From NCBI RefSeq assembly GCF_030253575.1, contig NC_080564.1:4384501-4448500 (forward strand): DNA of 64,000 nucleotides, written 5' to 3'. Numbering within the stretch: position 1 is the first letter of the stretch; each line of letters begins with the position of its first letter. Of this stretch, positions 60,983-64,000 are shown piece after piece. The notes beneath the pieces were generated by a model that was not told where the DNA came from, did not search any database, and saw only the letters and a list, made by a program, of their open reading frames with translations. A program made the translations under genes and the position numbers. The DNA is from Rhododendron vialii (Eukaryota; Streptophyta; Magnoliopsida; Ericales; Ericaceae).

Positions 60983-61143
60983 TTTAATGCAGCATATAAT
61001 TTTGATATTTTTTGACATGTTTTGTGTGATCTTCAAAAAGAAAGGTGCAAGAAGAGCCATACTTACTTTTGGTATCGACGTTATGTGACGTTGCATAGGT
61101 TCATGAGACAAGATCTCATTCTCACTCAACCGGCAATGAAGAG

Positions 61144-62038
61144 TGTCGGGGTTCAGATTTGGATCAGTCGGCTCGGGCTCCGCTCCTTGCTCCTTCCTTA
61201 CAGCTCCGTGCGTCCTCTGCTCAACCTTCAACAAGTCACTAGGGTTGGTGGCCGTGACGGGAAGAGCGTCGAAGGCCTCGGAAAGAATATAGACCTCGGG
61301 AAGAACATGAACAGTGCAATAAACAGTGTTATTTCATGCTTCAGACGAACTAGTCGGCGTTTTCCACCAATTGTCGGGATCTTGATCGTGAGAGGATTCC
61401 GGTTCCTTCCTCCGTTTGCTCCACGCCTCCGCTGCTGGACCTGCAACAAGTCACTAGGGCTGTGGAAGCCCAGTGACCCTCCGACGATCAAGTTAGATGT
61501 AAGGAGAGAGGTTTAGGTCCAGGATTAGGGTTAGGGTAGAACGACCTACCTCTTTAGGTTAGAGTCCCTTTGTATTTATAGATCTTGGTTTGCTTGGCCT
61601 CCAAGCTAGCGCGTGGAGGTCACGCTCGGGTAACGGCCTCGGGTGACATCATAGATGACGCACCGGATAAGGCGGTTACCGAGCACATGGCCAGGTCAGC
61701 CCTTCGCGAGGATTCTTCTCTATGATGTGTCTCATTAGGCGCAGGAGGCTTGCTCGGGAGCCCTCGGTACTTGTTTCGGGGGTCGGTATGGAGCCCTCGG
61801 ATGCCCTCGGTGGTATGTCTCCGGGGTCGGTACGGAGCCCTCGGGTGCCCTCAGTAATATGTCTCCGGGGTCGGTACGAAGCCCTCGGTAATATGCTTCC
61901 GGGGTCGGTATGGAGCCCTCGGTGGTATGTCTCCGGGGTCGGTACGGAGCCCCCGGTAATATGCTTCCGGGGTCGGTACGGAACTCGGTGGTATGTCTTC
62001 GGAGTCAGTACGGAGCCCCATTTATTCGGGCCACTACA
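61144..62038. mobile_element. Solo LTR with 5-bp target duplication AAGAG
   Basis: The 895-bp insert begins TGTCGGGG and ends CACTACA (TG...CA with short inverted TGT...ACA ends). AAGAG stands on both sides (61139-61143 and 62039-62043), while copy 1 has the unbroken aatgaagagagaatgg. There is no internal retrotransposon sequence, so it is a single LTR left after recombination. It is GC-richer than its surroundings and carries its own minisatellite. The family cannot be settled from the LTR alone. Confidence 0.93.
61775..62015. repeat. Minisatellite inside the solo LTR
   Basis: Seven units of 32-50 bp, mostly 34 bp, built on tatgtctccggggtcggtac followed by ggagccctcggt(a/g)(a/g). Units alternate between tgtctcc and tgcttcc versions. 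Confidence 0.88.
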
Positions 62039-62046
62039 AAGAGAGA

Positions 62047-63935
62047 ATGGTGACAAGGAAGCAGAAGGTAGGTGGCAAGTCCCCCGAGGGAGAGGGGTTG
62101 CCCAAGAAGATGAAGCCTGAGAATGATTACGAAACGGGCGATGTGGGTGCAGAGTTTGATAGGTTCTGCAAAGTCATGAGAGAAAACCTCTCAGTTGAGG
62201 AAATACGCATAATTCTTGAAATCAATGAGCAGAATTCGTCCGGAACCAATGAGGATGTCATCCTTAGATGGTGAGTTTGTTACATATTGTTGGGGAAAGT
62301 TATGTATATTACGTGATGTACAGAAACAGTTTTACAAGGAACCAAATATTCTGTTGTGGTTAAAAATGTCACAAGTTCTAACAGATAAATGCATGCAACT
62401 TGGATTTTCCGTTTGACCAAAAAAAAAAAATGCATGCAACTTTGCTCAACAGTTTACGTGCTCTGTGGAGGCGGGGTGTGTGTGTGTCTGTTGCTTTCTA
62501 AACATGCGGGTGTAAAATACTTTTTGTTAGTGTGTGTTAATTGATAAATGTACATTTCATTGGAAGACCAAACCAAGAAATACAAAGGCACAGTGGCATC
62601 CCCAGATAACAGCCAACCAAACAAGAAAAACTAGCATAGGAAAAAAAAACAACCTAGTCACTAGCAGAACAACAGCAGAAGGCCAGAACATACTAGCCTA
62701 AACTGGGAGCATTGAACATAGCAAACTAAGCACCTATGATGGCTACATAATCTGCTCAGACAGCCCCCATAGGCCACACACAGCTCTTTATTCATGAGAG
62801 AAGACTTCACATTTCACAATGGACGCACAAATTGTCTGATGGCATTGACAATGTTGCCTATCACCATCTCTACAGAGCTTGCTTTGTTTTGGAACACCCT
62901 TTGATTCCTTTCACACCATAAGCAGAATACAGCAGCAGCCAAAGAGAGTGGGACAATAAAAACCACTAGGAAAATCCATAGCCACTACGTCATCCAAACC
63001 ACTAGGAACATTCCTAGCCACATTTTTATTCGTCGACTGCTTCCAAACACTAAGAGAGTAAGGACAATAAAAAATACAGATGGTGATGATTCTTGTTATC
63101 CCCATTGCATAAGACATGTTTCCTGAACATCCAATCCCGAGCCAGCATGTCTATCCATCATACTCAAGTCTCTGTTGAACACGCAGCCATGGAATAAAAG
63201 ACCATCTTGGCACCTCCTTACTGGTCCATATGACTGAATATAATTAATTCCTTCTTGGGGTACTTATGCCTAATGGCATCCGGTGCATACTTAACAGTGT
63301 ATTTCCACTAGCATGAGGCATCCGCCACACAGAATCTTCCTTGTCAATCTCAAGGTTGCAGGCTTGAAGGGTTTTGGGCAATGATTTGTTGGGCGATTCT
63401 ATTCGATATCCTAGGCCACCTCCATTGCCCATAATGAATTATAGAAGATACCTTGGCCAGTGAGGATCTCCCCAGGTTATAGACTATATCATTCCAAACC
63501 TCTTGTATGGAGGACCCAAAGGGGACCAATTCTCAACCCAAAGAAAATTGGAGTTTCCATTGCCAATTTTGTATTCGATCAGGGGCTAACTCAACTCTCT
63601 TAAGTCTAAAGAGTTTCCTCATAATCCAAGAGGCACTACATATAAATGTAAAATACTTTGGGGCCTATTGGCCACAACGTTTTCCATATAAATGAATGAC
63701 TGTATGTGTTGAAACAAACTAAATGTTATCTATGAACAGCCTCAACATGTTATTTCATGGGGCACTAGACAAATGTCCTATTTGTGGCAGCCGTTTGGAG
63801 TGGACTGGTACCAAATATGCCTGTAGAGGAGATTACAGTGAATGGTCAACTTGCACCTTCAGCACCAAGGACCCGCCGAGGAGAGAGGAACCAATCGAAA
63901 TTCCTGAATCGATTCAAAATAAGGCTGTTTCCAAT
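62047..63935 (+). CDS. PARP3: PARP3-like N-terminal exons, copy 2 (partial)
   Basis: Two exons join in phase: 62047-62270 and 63740-63935, and the gene continues past the window. The frame reads MVTRKQKVGGKSPEGEG ... FDRFCKVMRENLSVEE, then across the join ILRCLNMLFHGALDKCPICG ... GDYSEWSTCTFSTKDPPRR. This is the basic N terminus and PADR1 zinc-binding region of plant PARP3, whose later parts (BRCT, WGR, ADP-ribosyltransferase) would lie outside. Paired Cys of the zinc site are present. The normal N terminus (VHETRSHSHSTG, 61099-61143) is cut off by the solo LTR. Translation could start at the ATG given here or at an in-frame ATG inside the LTR (61993). Whether the gene still works is open. 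Confidence 0.75.
62530..63500 (-). mobile_element. LINE 3' remnant in PARP3-like intron, copy 2
   Basis: Longer version of the remnant in copy 1. On the minus strand pieces such as ISNRIAQQIIAQ, EIDKEDSVWRMP and FYCPYSLSVWKQ in shifting frames resemble the end of a plant LINE polymerase frame. Stops and frameshifts show that it is dead. It lies within the intron 62271-63739. Confidence 0.65.
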
Positions 63936-64000
63936 GTAAGCCTCAATACTTATTTGCGTTCCCATTTTGCGAATATTGATTGTAATAATGATGGTGGTTT

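Larger units (their letters stand above)
60983..64000. repeat. PARP3-like duplication, copy 2 (runs off the window)
   Basis: Matches copy 1 from 56503 onward (tttaatgcagcatataattt), with a solo LTR inserted at 61144-62038 and with about 350 bp that copy 1 has lost. At the left border gagccatacttacttt occurs both in the flank and 75-100 bp inside, a likely breakpoint microhomology. Confidence 0.88.

Noticed and set aside
1-64000. CRISPR arrays, operons, phage or bacterial genes
   Set aside because: The repeats seen are transposons, satellites and microsatellites. All recognised genes are plant nuclear genes with introns or plant RNA promoters.

Overview
This window is nuclear DNA from a flowering plant, most likely a eudicot. 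It is AT-rich, its genes have many short introns with GT-AG borders, and it contains a plant-type U6 snRNA gene, a PLS-class pentatricopeptide gene, an auxin response factor fragment and a dense layer of small transposons. I cannot name the species. Coordinates of spliced genes below come from reading splice sites and checking that the reading phase is kept across every exon join.

Layout. 1-7.8 kb is gene-free and holds degenerate tandem repeats, two large foldback structures and nested MITEs. 7.9-12.3 kb (+) is a DCD-domain N-rich protein gene (NRP). 12.3-15.2 kb is mostly unrecognised, with a possible spliced minus-strand gene and a SINE that has a perfect 12-bp target duplication. At 15.24 kb (+) is a U6 snRNA gene, followed by an intronless PPR gene (15.79-17.26 kb). 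20.26-26.70 kb (-) is a complete seven-exon TMEM209 / cytochrome-b561-N-terminal family gene whose last intron appears to use a GC donor. 30.97-39.58 kb (+) is a complete 15-exon isovaleryl-CoA dehydrogenase (IVD); a stray copy of one of its exons lies at 27.6 kb. 43.51-45.25 kb (-) is the last three exons of an auxin response factor, without its DNA-binding part. 46.26-50.53 kb (-) is a complete GTF2H2 gene (TFIIH p44 subunit). 56.5-64.0 kb (+) holds two partial PARP3-like copies, the second running off the window.

The main structural result is a pair of direct segmental copies: A (17.65-21.38 kb) and B (50.16-56.33 kb). Each copy carries a piece of the gene that is intact at the other. A contains the functional TMEM209 last exon plus a short stretch that, in B, lies in the GTF2H2 leader intron. 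B contains the GTF2H2 first exon and promoter plus an orphan TMEM209 last exon. B has also received a foldback element flanked by a perfect 9-bp duplication, and A preserves the empty site. The PARP3 pair shows the same logic: copy 2 carries a solo LTR with a 5-bp target duplication exactly where copy 1 has the uninterrupted sequence, and copy 1 has lost the exon-2 splice acceptor.

The genes do not form a pathway. They are ordinary housekeeping or stress genes (nuclear envelope, transcription/DNA repair, leucine breakdown, organelle RNA processing, splicing RNA) on a repeat-rich segment shaped by duplication and transposition. I found no CRISPR array, prokaryotic operon or clearly new enzyme system. 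The most unusual items are the reciprocal duplication, the PB1-only ARF remnant, and the LTR that creates an in-frame start for the PARP3-like reading frame.
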